A stretch of 64,000 nucleotides of DNA, taken from Fusobacteriota bacterium. Lineage in GTDB: Bacteria; Bacillota; TC1. Below the pieces are notes generated by a model. It was not told where the DNA came from. It ran no database searches and worked only from the letters and a program-made list of their open reading frames with translations. The stretch spans positions 620,001-684,000 of the forward strand of contig WTXA01000002.1 in the NCBI GenBank assembly GCA_009773805.1. The letters run 5' to 3'. Shown here piece after piece: positions 51,776-63,460 of the stretch (its first letter is position 1; each line of letters opens with the position of its first letter). Both the position numbers and the translations under genes were made by a program.

Positions 51776-53455
51776 ATGAAAGAAATAACAGTTCTTATTG
51801 CAGGTAGACGAGGAGATGGCTTAGATGATACTGGGCTTTTAGTTTCAAATATTCTAAGTAGAATAGGTTATCAAATATATATGTACAACGATATACCCTC
51901 CCTCATAATAGGAGGACATCAATTTGTCTTAGTAAGAGGGGCAAATGAAAAAATATCTGCTCATAAAGATAAAGTAGACATTGTACTTGCCTATAATCAG
52001 GATGCTATCGATAATCACAAAAATAGATTTAATGAAAAGACTATTATCATCTCAGATAAGGATAAGGTGCAAGTTGATGATCCTAATCTGATTAATATTG
52101 GGTTAAGTCTTAAAGAAATAATTGAAGACAAAGCCTTGACGATACAGCTTAGCGGTATCTGTCTAGTAGCTGGACTTTGTAAGACTCTAAATATTGAACT
52201 AAGTTTATTAGAAGATATTATAAAAAAGAACAATCCTAAGTTTTTAGAACAAAAACTGAAAGCAGCAAAAATTGCCTATGAAAAAGTAAATATAAAGAAC
52301 GATCAAATAATCAAAGAAATAAAAGAAAAATCAAAAAACGAGCAACTTCCAATCCTAAGTGGAAGTGAGGCTATAGGTCTAGGATTGCTCAAAGCTGGTC
52401 TTGAGGCTTATATAGCCTATCCTATGACTCCAACATCCCCTATACTAGAATTTTTAGCAGCTAATGAAAAGGAACTGGGACTCCATGTTGTGCTACCTGA
52501 GAGTGAAATTGCAGTGATGCTGATGGCCCTTGGTTATTCCTATATGGGAGTCAGAAATGCTGTTGGAACATCTGGTGGAGGTTTTAGTTTAATGGTAGAA
52601 GCGCTAGGATTATCAGGTCAAGCAGAACTTCCAGCAGTTATAGTTATGGGCCAAAGGTCAGGACCTTCAACAGGAATGCCTACCTATACTGCCCAAACTG
52701 ATTTGCACTTTGTTCTAAATGCCAGTCAAGGTGAATTTCCTCGACTTATTGTAGCCCCTGGAGATGCAGAGGAAGCCTATTATTGGTCAGGTGTTGCCAT
52801 GAATAAAGCCTGGAAGTATCAGATGCCAGCCATTATTCTTACAGACAAGACCTTGGGTCTTGGCTACTATAGCTTTGATGCAAGTTTAGTACCAGAAGTG
52901 AAAGTAGAAGAAGCAATCCTTTGGGATAGACAAGGGCAATATTCACGCTATAAAATGACTAATGATGGAATATCTCCTATAGCATTTCCTTCAATAGAGG
53001 GACAGGCTATTAAAGCTACAAGCTATACACATAATGAATATGGTATAACCACAGAAGATCCTAAGACTGCTAAAGCTTTAGCTGACAAGTTGATTATGAA
53101 GGAAAAGCAATTAGCTAATGTTCTTGAAAATTATGAGACTGTTAAAGTTTATGGTGAAGGTAGGACAGCACTTCTTTGTTGGGGTACTAACAAGGGTGTA
53201 TGTCTTGAAGTCGCCAGGAAATATAATTTAAAAGTTGTGCAAATGATTGTAATGTCACCATTTCCAACCAATGCTCTTACTAGGGCATTAGAGGGTGTTG
53301 ATAGATTAATTAGTGTTGAGTGTAATGCTAAGGGTCAGTTGGCCATTCTTTTAAAACAAAAAGGTTTTAATGTTGACGAGTTGATTTTAAAATATGATGG
53401 CAGACCATTTTCAGTAGATGATTTGGACCTTGAAGTAAAGAAGGTGATGGCATGA
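51776..53455 (+). CDS. korA: 2-oxoacid:acceptor oxidoreductase, fused gamma-alpha subunit
   Basis: A 559-residue subunit of a 2-oxoglutarate/2-ketoacid:ferredoxin oxidoreductase. The N-terminal gamma-type domain (about 1-175) has AGRRGDGLDDTG and GGHQFVLVRGA; the alpha domain begins GSEAIGLGLLKAGLEAYIAY and carries YPMTPTSPI. The ATG at 51776 follows TGGAG. It overlaps the beta subunit by 4 bp. The oxoacid cannot be told from sequence. Confidence 0.87.
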   Translation: MKEITVLIAGRRGDGLDDTGLLVSNILSRIGYQIYMYNDIPSLIIGGHQFVLVRGANEKISAHKDKVDIVLAYNQDAIDNHKNRFNEKTIIISDKDKVQVDDPNLINIGLSLKEIIEDKALTIQLSGICLVAGLCKTLNIELSLLEDIIKKNNPKFLEQKLKAAKIAYEKVNIKNDQIIKEIKEKSKNEQLPILSGSEAIGLGLLKAGLEAYIAYPMTPTSPILEFLAANEKELGLHVVLPESEIAVMLMALGYSYMGVRNAVGTSGGGFSLMVEALGLSGQAELPAVIVMGQRSGPSTGMPTYTAQTDLHFVLNASQGEFPRLIVAPGDAEEAYYWSGVAMNKAWKYQMPAIILTDKTLGLGYYSFDASLVPEVKVEEAILWDRQGQYSRYKMTNDGISPIAFPSIEGQAIKATSYTHNEYGITTEDPKTAKALADKLIMKEKQLANVLENYETVKVYGEGRTALLCWGTNKGVCLEVARKYNLKVVQMIVMSPFPTNALTRALEGVDRLISVECNAKGQLAILLKQKGFNVDELILKYDGRPFSVDDLDLEVKKVMA

Positions 53456-54324
53456 TTAAATTAAAAACTGATAAATCAATTGAATGGTGTCCTGGTTGTG
53501 GTAATTTTGGAATACTTGATACTTTTGAAGTTGTACTAGAGGAGTTAATAGCTGAAGGTACTCCACTTGAAAAGTTCATCATAGTTTCTGGTGTGGGTAA
53601 TCATGCTAAAATTGTTGACTACTTACATGTTAATAGTTTCTATTCCATTCATGGAAGAGCTTTACCTGTAGCTGAGGCTATTAAGCTTGCTGATCCTGAA
53701 TCGAAGGTTATTTGTTTTGTTGGTGATGGTGATAGTTTTGCAGAAGGTTTGGATCATTTGATTTTTGCTGCGAAGCGAAATATTGATATTACAGTTGTAG
53801 TTCATGATAATCGGACTTATGCGTTAGCTACTGGCCAGTTTACACCAACCTCACAAGAGGAATTTACTGGTGGTACTATGCCAGAAGGGGCTAAGGAAGA
53901 GTCCTTTAATCCATTGGAGCTTTTGTTAGTTAGTGGAGCTACATTTATAGGACGTGGATATCCAATTAAAAAGGATCATTTTAAAAAAATATTGAAAGAA
54001 GCTATTGTTCATAAAGGTTTTTCAATAGTTGATGTATTACAGGTTTGCGTTACTTTCAATAATCTCTATACAGCTTACAGTAAGAATGTTTATGAGATAG
54101 TTGATGAAAATTTGGATAATAGTGATGAGGCTCTAAAGAAAATTAGAATTTGGAATTACAAAGATTCAGATGAACCTATACCAATAGGTAGTTTCTACAA
54201 AACAAATAAAACAGATTTTGAAGAAAAATACCAAAGATTGAATTTAGATATGAAAACAAGAAATCAAAAGATTGATAATATTTTAAATCATAGAATTACT
54301 GATACAAAGGAGTACAATGAATGA
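53452..54324 (+). CDS. korB: 2-oxoacid:acceptor oxidoreductase, TPP-binding beta subunit
   Basis: A 290-residue subunit with EWCPGCGNFG (Fe-S cysteines), the TPP motif VGDGDSFAEGL-HDNRTYALATGQ region and TSQEEFTGG. It pairs with the fused subunit upstream to oxidise a 2-oxoacid with CoA and reduce ferredoxin. It overlaps both neighbours by 4 bp (ATGA), so the three genes are translationally coupled. Confidence 0.88.
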   Translation: MIKLKTDKSIEWCPGCGNFGILDTFEVVLEELIAEGTPLEKFIIVSGVGNHAKIVDYLHVNSFYSIHGRALPVAEAIKLADPESKVICFVGDGDSFAEGLDHLIFAAKRNIDITVVVHDNRTYALATGQFTPTSQEEFTGGTMPEGAKEESFNPLELLLVSGATFIGRGYPIKKDHFKKILKEAIVHKGFSIVDVLQVCVTFNNLYTAYSKNVYEIVDENLDNSDEALKKIRIWNYKDSDEPIPIGSFYKTNKTDFEEKYQRLNLDMKTRNQKIDNILNHRITDTKEYNE

Positions 54325-55511
54325 AAAAATTAATTAAGAATAATATTAGCTGGGTAGGCAAAGTAGACTGGGAATTGGAGACGATACATGGAGAAGAGTA
54401 TTCAACAAAAAAAGGTTCTACTTACAATGCCTATTTAGTACAAGAAGAGAAAACTGTTTTAATAGATACTGTTCAAACACTTTTCGCAGAGGAGTTCGTA
54501 GATAATTTAGATAAAGAAGTTGGATTGGATAATATTGATTTCATTATTGCTAATCATGGTGAAGTTGACCATAGTGGTGCTTTACCTGCTTTGATGAAAC
54601 GAATTCCTGGTAAACCCATATATTGTACAGCAAATGCGGTCAAGTCCCTTAAGGGGCAATATCATCAAGATTGGAATTTTCAAGTAGTAAAGACTGGTGA
54701 TAAGATTGATATTGGTAATGGTAAAAGTTTGATATTTATTGAAATGCCTATGTTACATTGGCCTGATAGTATGGCAACCTATATGACTGAAGACAATGTT
54801 TTATTTAGTAATGATGCATTTGGTCAGCATTTTGCAACTGAAAAAATATTTAATGATTTGGTAGATCACTGCGAGTTGAGTAATGAAGCCTTAAAATATT
54901 ATTCTAATATTTTGACTCCTTTTAGTGCTATCTTGAGAAAAAAACTTAATGAGATTATTTCTTTTAATCTGCCAATTGATATTATTGCTACAAGCCATGG
55001 TGTTGTTTGGAGAGATAATCCGATGCAGATTGTCGAGAAATATATACAATGGTCTAATGACTATATGGAAAATCAGATTACTATAGTTTATGACACTATG
55101 TGGAATTGTACTAGAACTATGGCTGAAAGGATAGCTGAGGGGATTGAACTAGCAGATCCTGAAGTGGTTGTTAAGGTATATAATTTATCTAAAAATGATA
55201 TTAATGATGTAATTATGGAAGTGTTTAAGTCCAAGATGGTTGTTCTTGGTTCGCCTACAGTGGTTAGTGGTATAATTCATGGTATTGCTGGTTTTATCCA
55301 GATGATGAAAGAGATGAAGTTCAAGGGTAAGAAGGCTACTTCTTTTGGTTGTTATGGTTGGAGTGGAGAGTCTGTCAAGGTTATGAATGAGTTATTAACT
55401 GATGCTGGGTTTGATGTTTTTGATGAAGGTATTAGAAGCCAGTGGAATCCTGATGAAGATGCAGAGGCAGCTATAGTAGAATTTGGAAAGAAAATTGCAC
55501 TTACAGATTAA
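54321..55511 (+). CDS. fprA: flavodiiron protein (FprA-type A-type flavoprotein)
   Basis: A 396-residue protein: a metallo-beta-lactamase-like diiron domain with NHGEVDHSG (His79, Glu81, Asp83, His84), MLHWPDS, SNDAFGQH and TSHGVVWR, then a flavodoxin domain (about 250-395; VYDTMWNCTRTMA). It reduces O2 to water or NO to N2O with electrons from rubredoxin or another carrier. It is coupled by a 4-bp overlap to korAB, suggesting direct use of oxoacid-derived electrons. A terminator follows. Confidence 0.9.
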   Translation: MKKLIKNNISWVGKVDWELETIHGEEYSTKKGSTYNAYLVQEEKTVLIDTVQTLFAEEFVDNLDKEVGLDNIDFIIANHGEVDHSGALPALMKRIPGKPIYCTANAVKSLKGQYHQDWNFQVVKTGDKIDIGNGKSLIFIEMPMLHWPDSMATYMTEDNVLFSNDAFGQHFATEKIFNDLVDHCELSNEALKYYSNILTPFSAILRKKLNEIISFNLPIDIIATSHGVVWRDNPMQIVEKYIQWSNDYMENQITIVYDTMWNCTRTMAERIAEGIELADPEVVVKVYNLSKNDINDVIMEVFKSKMVVLGSPTVVSGIIHGIAGFIQMMKEMKFKGKKATSFGCYGWSGESVKVMNELLTDAGFDVFDEGIRSQWNPDEDAEAAIVEFGKKIALTD

Positions 55512-55537
55512 ATTTAATAACTATATAGTTTAAATAG

Positions 55538-55570
55538 AGACAAAGGGTATATGCCTTTTGTCTTTATTTG
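55538..55570 (+). terminator. terminator of the kor-fprA operon
   Basis: AGACAAAGG (55538-55546) pairs with CCTTTTGTCT (55554-55563, one bulge), followed by TTATTT. Confidence 0.7.
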
Positions 55571-55589
55571 TTTCAACGAACGAAATGTA

Positions 55590-55655
55590 TATAGGCAAAA
55601 ATAAGTCATATTTTGCCTATATGCTGTTGACATAGGCAAAATATATGGATATAAT
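55590..55655 (+). promoter_or_regulatory. fic promoter with repeated TATAGGCAAAA motif
   Basis: Perfect promoter TTGACA (55627-55632), 17 bp, TATAAT (55650-55655). Upstream, TATAGGCAAAA (55590-55600) and TTTTGCCTATA (55611-55621) form an inverted repeat, and a third copy ATAGGCAAAATAT (55632-55644) lies in the spacer. Likely an operator. Confidence 0.7.
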
Positions 55656-55679
55656 GCATATATAAGGGGTGAATGAGAA

Positions 55680-56753
55680 ATGAACACACAAAAATTACCT
55701 ATATTACCACCAGATTTTGACTTGGAAACTAAAACAGTGTTAAAACATTTAGCAAAAGCCAATAGAGCGCTTGCCGAACTTAAAGGCTATGTAGAAACGA
55801 TTCCTAATAAACATATCTTAATTAATGGAATTATGATAAATGAAGCTAAAGATAGTTCTGCTATCGAAAATATAATAACTACACATGATGATCTTTATAA
55901 AGCCATTAGTAAAACTAGTGAAGCTAGTCATGCAGCAAAAGAAGTAGTTAGTTATAGAACTGCACTTTGGCATGGTTTTCAATTAGTAAAAGAAAGACAA
56001 CTATTAACTAATAATATGATTATTGAAATTCAAAGTATTATTGAATCAAATAAAGCAGGTATTAGAAAGCTTCCTGGAACTGTACTTCGTAACGATAGGA
56101 CCGGGGAGACAGTTTACACACCTCCAGTTGGGGAAGCGGAAATCATTAGCTTACTTGGAAATCTTGAAAAATATATTAATGAAGATAATAATGAGGATAT
56201 CGATCCCCTAATAAAAATGGCGGTCATTCACTATCAGTTTGAAAGTATTCATCCATTTTATGATGGTAATGGAAGAACAGGGAGGATCATAAATGTCCTT
56301 TATTTGATATTGATGGATCTCCTTGATAGTCCAATACTTTATTTAAGCGGATATATAAATAGAAATAAATCAGATTACTACAGATTATTACAGGAAGTAA
56401 GGAACATTAATAATTGGGAGGATTGGATATCATATATACTTGTTGGGGTAGAAGAGACAGCTGTAAAAACTCTGAGTCTAGCAAAAAAAATTAATAGTGA
56501 AGTTGCGACTATGAGTGAAGAAATCAAAATGAGATTACCTAAGATATACTCAAAAGAGTTATTAGAATTATTGTTTTTTGAGTTTTATACTAAAACTATA
56601 TATATTCAACAAGGGTTATCAGTATCAAGAAGAACAGCAGTAAGTTATCTTTCTTCATTGGAAAATGAAGGTTTCCTTATATCTGAAAAAATTGGGAAAG
56701 AGCGTATTTATCAAAATAAAAGTCTATATGACCTATTTAGATATGAGCAATAA
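55680..56753 (+). CDS. Fic-domain protein with C-terminal winged helix
   Basis: A 357-residue Fic protein. The inhibitory motif is near SSAIEN (Ser60, Glu63, Asn64) in an N-terminal helix, making it a class II Fic. The catalytic motif HPFYDGNGRTGR (191-202) is intact, so AMPylation is likely. The C-terminal segment (about 290-355; SVSRRTAVSYLSSLENEGFL) is a winged helix and could bind the upstream repeats. Target protein unknown. AAGGGGTG precedes the ATG. Confidence 0.9.
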   Translation: MNTQKLPILPPDFDLETKTVLKHLAKANRALAELKGYVETIPNKHILINGIMINEAKDSSAIENIITTHDDLYKAISKTSEASHAAKEVVSYRTALWHGFQLVKERQLLTNNMIIEIQSIIESNKAGIRKLPGTVLRNDRTGETVYTPPVGEAEIISLLGNLEKYINEDNNEDIDPLIKMAVIHYQFESIHPFYDGNGRTGRIINVLYLILMDLLDSPILYLSGYINRNKSDYYRLLQEVRNINNWEDWISYILVGVEETAVKTLSLAKKINSEVATMSEEIKMRLPKIYSKELLELLFFEFYTKTIYIQQGLSVSRRTAVSYLSSLENEGFLISEKIGKERIYQNKSLYDLFRYEQ

Positions 56754-56777
56754 ATCCTAGAAAGGGTGATGTATCTA

Positions 56778-56993
56778 ATGAATGAAAATGTAAAAGAAAA
56801 CAGAGATTATATATGTTACTGTAATCAGGTAACAGAACAAGATATTATAAATGCAATAAAAAATGGAGCAAGGACAATTGAGGCTGTGATAGAAGTTACA
56901 GGAGCCATGAAAAACAGTAACTGCGCAGTTAACAATCCTAAAGGAACGTGCTGCTATAGTGATATTGTTAGTGTATTTAATAAACATAGGTAA
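56778..56993 (+). CDS. BFD-like [2Fe-2S]-binding protein
   Basis: A protein of about 71 residues of the bacterioferritin-associated ferredoxin-like domain: ICYCNQVTEQDIINAI and later NCAVNNPKGTCC. Such domains carry a [2Fe-2S] cluster, also found in nitrite reductases and CopZ. It follows fic by about 15-25 bp and is probably co-transcribed. The ATG at 56778 or 56769 may be used. The role with Fic is unclear. Confidence 0.75.
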   Translation: MNENVKENRDYICYCNQVTEQDIINAIKNGARTIEAVIEVTGAMKNSNCAVNNPKGTCCYSDIVSVFNKHR

Positions 56994-57003
56994 AAACCTA
57001 TAG

Positions 57004-57040
57004 AAAATTGCCTATATCGTTTGGATATAGGCAATTTTTG
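57004..57040. terminator. terminator containing the TATAGGCAA motif
   Basis: AAAATTGCCTATAT (57004-57017) and ATATAGGCAATTTT (57025-57038), then TG. The arms repeat the motif of the fic promoter. Confidence 0.75.
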
Positions 57041-57099
57041 TAGTTTGATTACATATATTTTTCTGGCACATTTTTTATTGGCAAAAGTAATAATACTTA

Positions 57100-57128
57100 T
57101 TGTTTAAAAAAATGTTAATTGGTACAAT
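57100..57128 (+). promoter_or_regulatory. probable katG promoter
   Basis: TTGTTT (57100-57105), 17 bp, TACAAT (57123-57128). Just upstream, AAGTA-ATAA-TACTT is a palindrome that could bind a regulator, but it is a poor match to the PerR box. Confidence 0.55.
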
Positions 57129-57180
57129 GACGATATAAGACAATATCATATACACAGATATTGCTGAGAAGTTTAGATAG

Positions 57181-59391
<2,211 letters not shown>

Positions 59392-59435
59392 AGAAAATTA
59401 AATAAAGAAACCAAATTAATAAATATATGAAAAAT

Positions 59436-59461
59436 AAAGGGCTAAAAGCCCTTTGTTTTTC
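59436..59461 (+). terminator. katG terminator
   Basis: AAAGGGCT (59436-59443) and AGCCCTTT (59447-59454) followed by GTTTTT. Confidence 0.85.
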
Positions 59462-59530
59462 ATTTTATTAGGAAAGACTTGGCCTATTAATGATATAATA
59501 AAACAGAATATGGGAAAGATAGGAGTATAG

Positions 59531-60673
59531 ATGACCTTAACTAATAATATAATTATTAATATATATTCTATATTAATTTTATTAGTGATATATCATAACA
59601 CTAATAAACTCGATAATGAACAAAAATTCAATGATAAGATTTTTAAGTCAATGATAAAATTGACTTCTGTTTTGTTATTTATTGATATATTAAGCAGATT
59701 TGATGGCAATCCTGATTCATTTTATTTCTTTTTCAATCATGTTGGTAATTTTTTCATCTTTTTATTGAGTCCTGTACTAGCATCACTTTGGTTATTGTAT
59801 GTGCATTATCAAGTTTTTAATCTGGAAAAGAAAACAAGAAAATTAATAAAACCCTTAATTGGTATTAATTTACTGAATGCCTTTTTGGTTGTTTTGAATT
59901 TGTTTTTTGGTTGGTTTTATTATATTGATATTAATAATATATACAATAGGGGACCATATTTTTTAGTATCTACCTTATTTTCTGTAATCTTAATACTTTT
60001 TGCTTCTATCTTAATAATAAGATACCGTAATAATATAGGAAGAAAATACTATTTATCTTTAGCCTTATTTGCTGTCCCACCACTTATAAGCATTGTTCTT
60101 CTAATACTTTTTTATGGTATATCAATTGTCTTGAATAGTATAGTGCTTTCATTGTTGATAGCTTTTTTATATATTCAAAATAAAAGTATGGGTACTGATC
60201 ATTTGACTGGTTTATATAATCGTAAAAGATTTGAAAGTTACCTAAAGGAAAAAATTAATTCCTCTACAAGAAACAGAACCTTTTCTGCTATTATGTTGGA
60301 TATAAATAATTTTAAAACTATCAATGATACATTTGGTCATGAGATGGGAGATAAAGCACTGGAAGTTTCTGGCAAATTATTAAAAAGTTCTATTAGAACA
60401 AATGATTTTCTAGCGCGTTATGGTGGTGATGAATTTTTTCTAATCTTGGATATATCCAATCAAAGAGAACTTAAGGCGACAATTAATAGAATTAACGATA
60501 AGATTAATGAATTCAATAGTCGAGGGGTATATCCTTTTGAATTGTACTTTAGTATGGGTTATGCTATCTATGACTATAAATCAAAAATGGGGGTTAATAA
60601 ATTTCTGAAACATATTGATAATTTGATGTACGAAGATAAGGAAGAATATAGACAATCCTTATTATTTAAATAA
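59531..60673 (+). CDS. membrane diguanylate cyclase
   Basis: A 380-residue protein with about six N-terminal membrane helices (to about residue 215) and a C-terminal GGDEF domain (about 222-375; DHLTGLYNRKRFE, AIMLDINNFKTINDTFGH). The active site YGGDEFF is intact, so it should make c-di-GMP. I see no RxxD inhibitory site five residues before it. TAGGAG precedes the ATG. It may be co-transcribed with the YwbE gene. Confidence 0.9.
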   Translation: MTLTNNIIINIYSILILLVIYHNTNKLDNEQKFNDKIFKSMIKLTSVLLFIDILSRFDGNPDSFYFFFNHVGNFFIFLLSPVLASLWLLYVHYQVFNLEKKTRKLIKPLIGINLLNAFLVVLNLFFGWFYYIDINNIYNRGPYFLVSTLFSVILILFASILIIRYRNNIGRKYYLSLALFAVPPLISIVLLILFYGISIVLNSIVLSLLIAFLYIQNKSMGTDHLTGLYNRKRFESYLKEKINSSTRNRTFSAIMLDINNFKTINDTFGHEMGDKALEVSGKLLKSSIRTNDFLARYGGDEFFLILDISNQRELKATINRINDKINEFNSRGVYPFELYFSMGYAIYDYKSKMGVNKFLKHIDNLMYEDKEEYRQSLLFK

Positions 60674-60692
60674 AAAATCAAGGAGACATAAA

Positions 60693-60884
60693 ATGGATGG
60701 AACAAAAAGAAATGATATACAAATTGGCCAGGAGGTTTTAGTGGTTCAAAAACAAGATCAAAGAAACGGTAAACTAACCTCTGGTAAAGTTATGAAGATT
60801 CTAACAAACTCACCAAATCACCATCATGGTATCAAGGTAATGCTTGAAGGTGGTATAGTTGGAAGGGTTAAAGAAATAAAATAA
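60693..60884 (+). CDS. ywbE: YwbE family protein
   Basis: A 63-residue protein with DIQIGQEVLVVQKQDQRNGKLTSG (part), LTNSPNHHHGIKVMLEGGIVGRV, matching the YwbE family of unknown function, a small beta barrel with a His-rich loop. AAGGAG precedes the ATG. Confidence 0.85.
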   Translation: MDGTKRNDIQIGQEVLVVQKQDQRNGKLTSGKVMKILTNSPNHHHGIKVMLEGGIVGRVKEIK

Positions 60885-60982
60885 TAGCCTACTTGAATTC
60901 CTACTATTCCTATAGTAATATTATACTGTTACATCAAATAAAAATTAAACAGAGAAAAATAAATATACATATAGGAGATAAC

Positions 60983-62140
60983 ATGAAATACAACTTTGAT
61001 AAGATAGTTTGCAAACAAAATCGTGAATCAGTTAAATGGTCCTTTGACGATGAAATACTACCGATGGGTATTGCAGATATGGATTTCGAAACATTACCAG
61101 AAATAAAAGAAGCAATCATAGAAAGATTGTCTCGGGATATATATGGTTATTCCAATCTACAAGTTGACTATAAACCAACACTAATAGAATGGTATGAGAA
61201 GCTCCATGATTGGAAGATAGAAGAGGAATGGCTTTGCATCAGCCCAGGAGTATCACCAGCAATTGGAATAACTATTAGAGCCCTAGCTAATTCAGGGGAC
61301 AAGGTTATTCTACAAACACCAGTATATCCACCATTTTTTGGTGAAATAACCCATAACGGATGTAGTATAGTTAACAACCCACTTCTTTTGGATGAAAGCG
61401 GTTATCATATGGATTATGAAGACCTTGAAAAAAAAGCTTCCGATGTTAGGGTTAAGCTACTACTCCTATGTAACCCCCATAATCCAGTAGGTAGAGTGTG
61501 GACTAGGGATGAATTGACCAAACTTGGAGAAATTTGCCTTAGACATAATGTAATTGTTATAGCTGATGAAATACATGGAGATTTAGTATTTAAGGGCAAT
61601 AGGTATATACCCTTTGCTTCAATTTCTGAGGATTTCGCAAAAAATTCAATAACTTGTACAGCACCTAGCAAGACTTTTAACTTAGCAGGATTTCAAGTTT
61701 CAAATATTATTATACCTAATTGTAAGTTGCGAGCTGAGTATGAAATAGGAAGACACAATATAGGAATATCAAGATTAAATGTCTTTGCTTCTGGTGTATG
61801 TACAGCTGCCTATCGTCATGGTCAACCATGGCTTGAGGAACTTATGACTTATTTAGAAGATAATAAAAACTATGTTTTAAATTACATAAAAAAATATTTA
61901 CCACAAATTTCTGTTATAGAACCTGAAGGTACCTATATGCTATGGATGGACTTTCGAAGTCTTGGATTAAGGGATGAACAATTGCACAATTTAATTTTCG
62001 ATCAAGCAAAAATTGTCTTGAACGAAGGTCATACCTTTGGTCAAGGAGGAGACGGCTTCCAACGAATGAATATAGCTTGTCCAAGATCAATAATCCAAGA
62101 AGCCTTGGAGAGGCTTCGCAATGCTATAGAAAAGATATAA
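60983..62140 (+). CDS. MalY/PatB-family cystathionine beta-lyase (aminotransferase fold)
   Basis: A 385-residue PLP enzyme: MGIADMDFETLPEI, QTPVYPPFF, CNPHNPVGRVW, the cofactor Asp in IADEIHGDLV and the PLP lysine in APSKTFNLAG are typical of MalY/PatB C-S lyases. It likely makes homocysteine from cystathionine or releases sulfide from cysteine. The ATG at 60983 follows TAGGAG. A gamma-family enzyme gene follows 14 bp later. Confidence 0.87.
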   Translation: MKYNFDKIVCKQNRESVKWSFDDEILPMGIADMDFETLPEIKEAIIERLSRDIYGYSNLQVDYKPTLIEWYEKLHDWKIEEEWLCISPGVSPAIGITIRALANSGDKVILQTPVYPPFFGEITHNGCSIVNNPLLLDESGYHMDYEDLEKKASDVRVKLLLLCNPHNPVGRVWTRDELTKLGEICLRHNVIVIADEIHGDLVFKGNRYIPFASISEDFAKNSITCTAPSKTFNLAGFQVSNIIIPNCKLRAEYEIGRHNIGISRLNVFASGVCTAAYRHGQPWLEELMTYLEDNKNYVLNYIKKYLPQISVIEPEGTYMLWMDFRSLGLRDEQLHNLIFDQAKIVLNEGHTFGQGGDGFQRMNIACPRSIIQEALERLRNAIEKI

Positions 62141-62154
62141 AGGAGGATAAATAA

Positions 62155-63300
62155 TTGTCAAAAGACTTTAATATAAAAACACAATTAGTTCATGGATTCC
62201 GAGGATATGATGAAAAGACTGGGGCTGTAAGTTTTCCAATTTATCAAAGTGCGACATTTCGTCATCCAGGCTTGTTCGAAAGTACTGGTTACGATTATTC
62301 AAGAACACAAAATCCTACAAGGGAAGAACTTGAAGATACCATAGCGAGTCTAGAAAAGGGATTTGGAGCCTTGGCTTTTAGTTCTGGCATGGCAGCAATT
62401 TCAAATCTCCTTGCAATGTTTAAACCTGGTGATCATTTAATAGTTTCTGATGATCTATATGGTGGTACTTATAGACTTCTTGAGCAAGTTTATAAGAAGT
62501 ATGATATAACTGCATCATATATCGATTTTACAGATTTAAATAATTTAAAGACGAGTATTAGGGAAAATACTCGTGCCATTTTTATAGAAAGTCCTTCCAA
62601 TCCTATGATGAAAGTTACAGATATTCGTGGGGCTGTTGCTATAGCTAAAGAAAGAGGCTTGATGATAATAGTTGACAATACTTTTCTTAGTCCCTATTTT
62701 CAAAAACCTCTTGAGTTAGGTGCAGATTTGGTAGTCCATAGTGGAACCAAATTTCTTGGAGGACACGATGATACACTTGCAGGTTTTTTAGTGGCTAAGG
62801 ACAAGGGATTAATCGAGGAACTAAGATTCTTACAGAATTCTATTGGAGCAGTGCTTGCACCTCTTGATAGTTGGCTAATACTAAGAGGGATAAAAACTTT
62901 AGCTATTAGGATGGAACGCCAACAAGAAAATGCCTTAAAAGTTGCCAATTGGTTAAGAGCACATAAGTTAGTAGAGTCAGTTTTCTATGTTGGTTTATCT
63001 GATCATCCTGGTTATAAAATATCTAAGAGTCAATCCACAGGATTTGGTTCTATGATATCCTTTAGTATAAAAAATCCGAAAAAAGTTAAGAAGATTCTCT
63101 CAAGTCTTAAAGTCATAACTTTTGCAGAAAGCCTAGGAGGGGTAAAGACTCTTATGACATATCCTTTTCATCAGACACATGCAGATATTTCAGAAGAAAT
63201 TAGAAACCGTCTTGGAGTAAATGAAAAGTTATTAAGAATTTCAGTAGGGATTGAAGATGTAGATGATATTATTGAAGATTTAGAACAAGCACTATTATAA
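62155..63300 (+). CDS. cystathionine gamma-synthase/lyase family enzyme
   Basis: A 381-residue PLP enzyme of the Cys/Met metabolism family: QSATFRHPG, YDYSRTQNPTREELE, FSSGMAAI, DDLYGGTYRL, the PLP lysine in HSGTKFLGGHDD and MTYPFHQTHADI. It could be MetB, MetC or a methionine/cystathionine lyase; the exact role is open. The start is TTG 62155 with a strong AAAGGAGG. It forms an operon with the MalY-like gene, so both serve transsulfuration. Confidence 0.86.
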   Translation: MSKDFNIKTQLVHGFRGYDEKTGAVSFPIYQSATFRHPGLFESTGYDYSRTQNPTREELEDTIASLEKGFGALAFSSGMAAISNLLAMFKPGDHLIVSDDLYGGTYRLLEQVYKKYDITASYIDFTDLNNLKTSIRENTRAIFIESPSNPMMKVTDIRGAVAIAKERGLMIIVDNTFLSPYFQKPLELGADLVVHSGTKFLGGHDDTLAGFLVAKDKGLIEELRFLQNSIGAVLAPLDSWLILRGIKTLAIRMERQQENALKVANWLRAHKLVESVFYVGLSDHPGYKISKSQSTGFGSMISFSIKNPKKVKKILSSLKVITFAESLGGVKTLMTYPFHQTHADISEEIRNRLGVNEKLLRISVGIEDVDDIIEDLEQALL

Positions 63301-63306
63301 TATATT

Positions 63307-63347
63307 AAAGATAAAAGGAATACATGGATGTATTCCTTTTATCTTTA
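63307..63347 (+). terminator. rho-independent terminator
   Basis: AAAGATAAAAGGAATAC (63307-63323) and its complement (63330-63346). A 17-bp stem, readable on both strands. Confidence 0.85.
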
Positions 63348-63460
63348 TATAGTAAATCTTTGATTAAGTACATTGTGAAGGGTTTATTTGATATAATTAA
63401 GATGTATTAAGTAAACAGCTATAAGGTAATGGATAGAGTAGGAGATGGAGATAAGTGGAA

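Noticed and set aside
55570-55585. ACGAACGAAATG upstream of fic as another SOS-like operator
   Set aside because: It is a direct repeat of ACGA, not the ACGAA-N6-TTCRT palindrome, and lies outside the promoter.
57080-57100. PerR box upstream of katG
   Set aside because: The palindrome AAGTA-ATAA-TACTT has the wrong spacing and too many mismatches to the PerR consensus.
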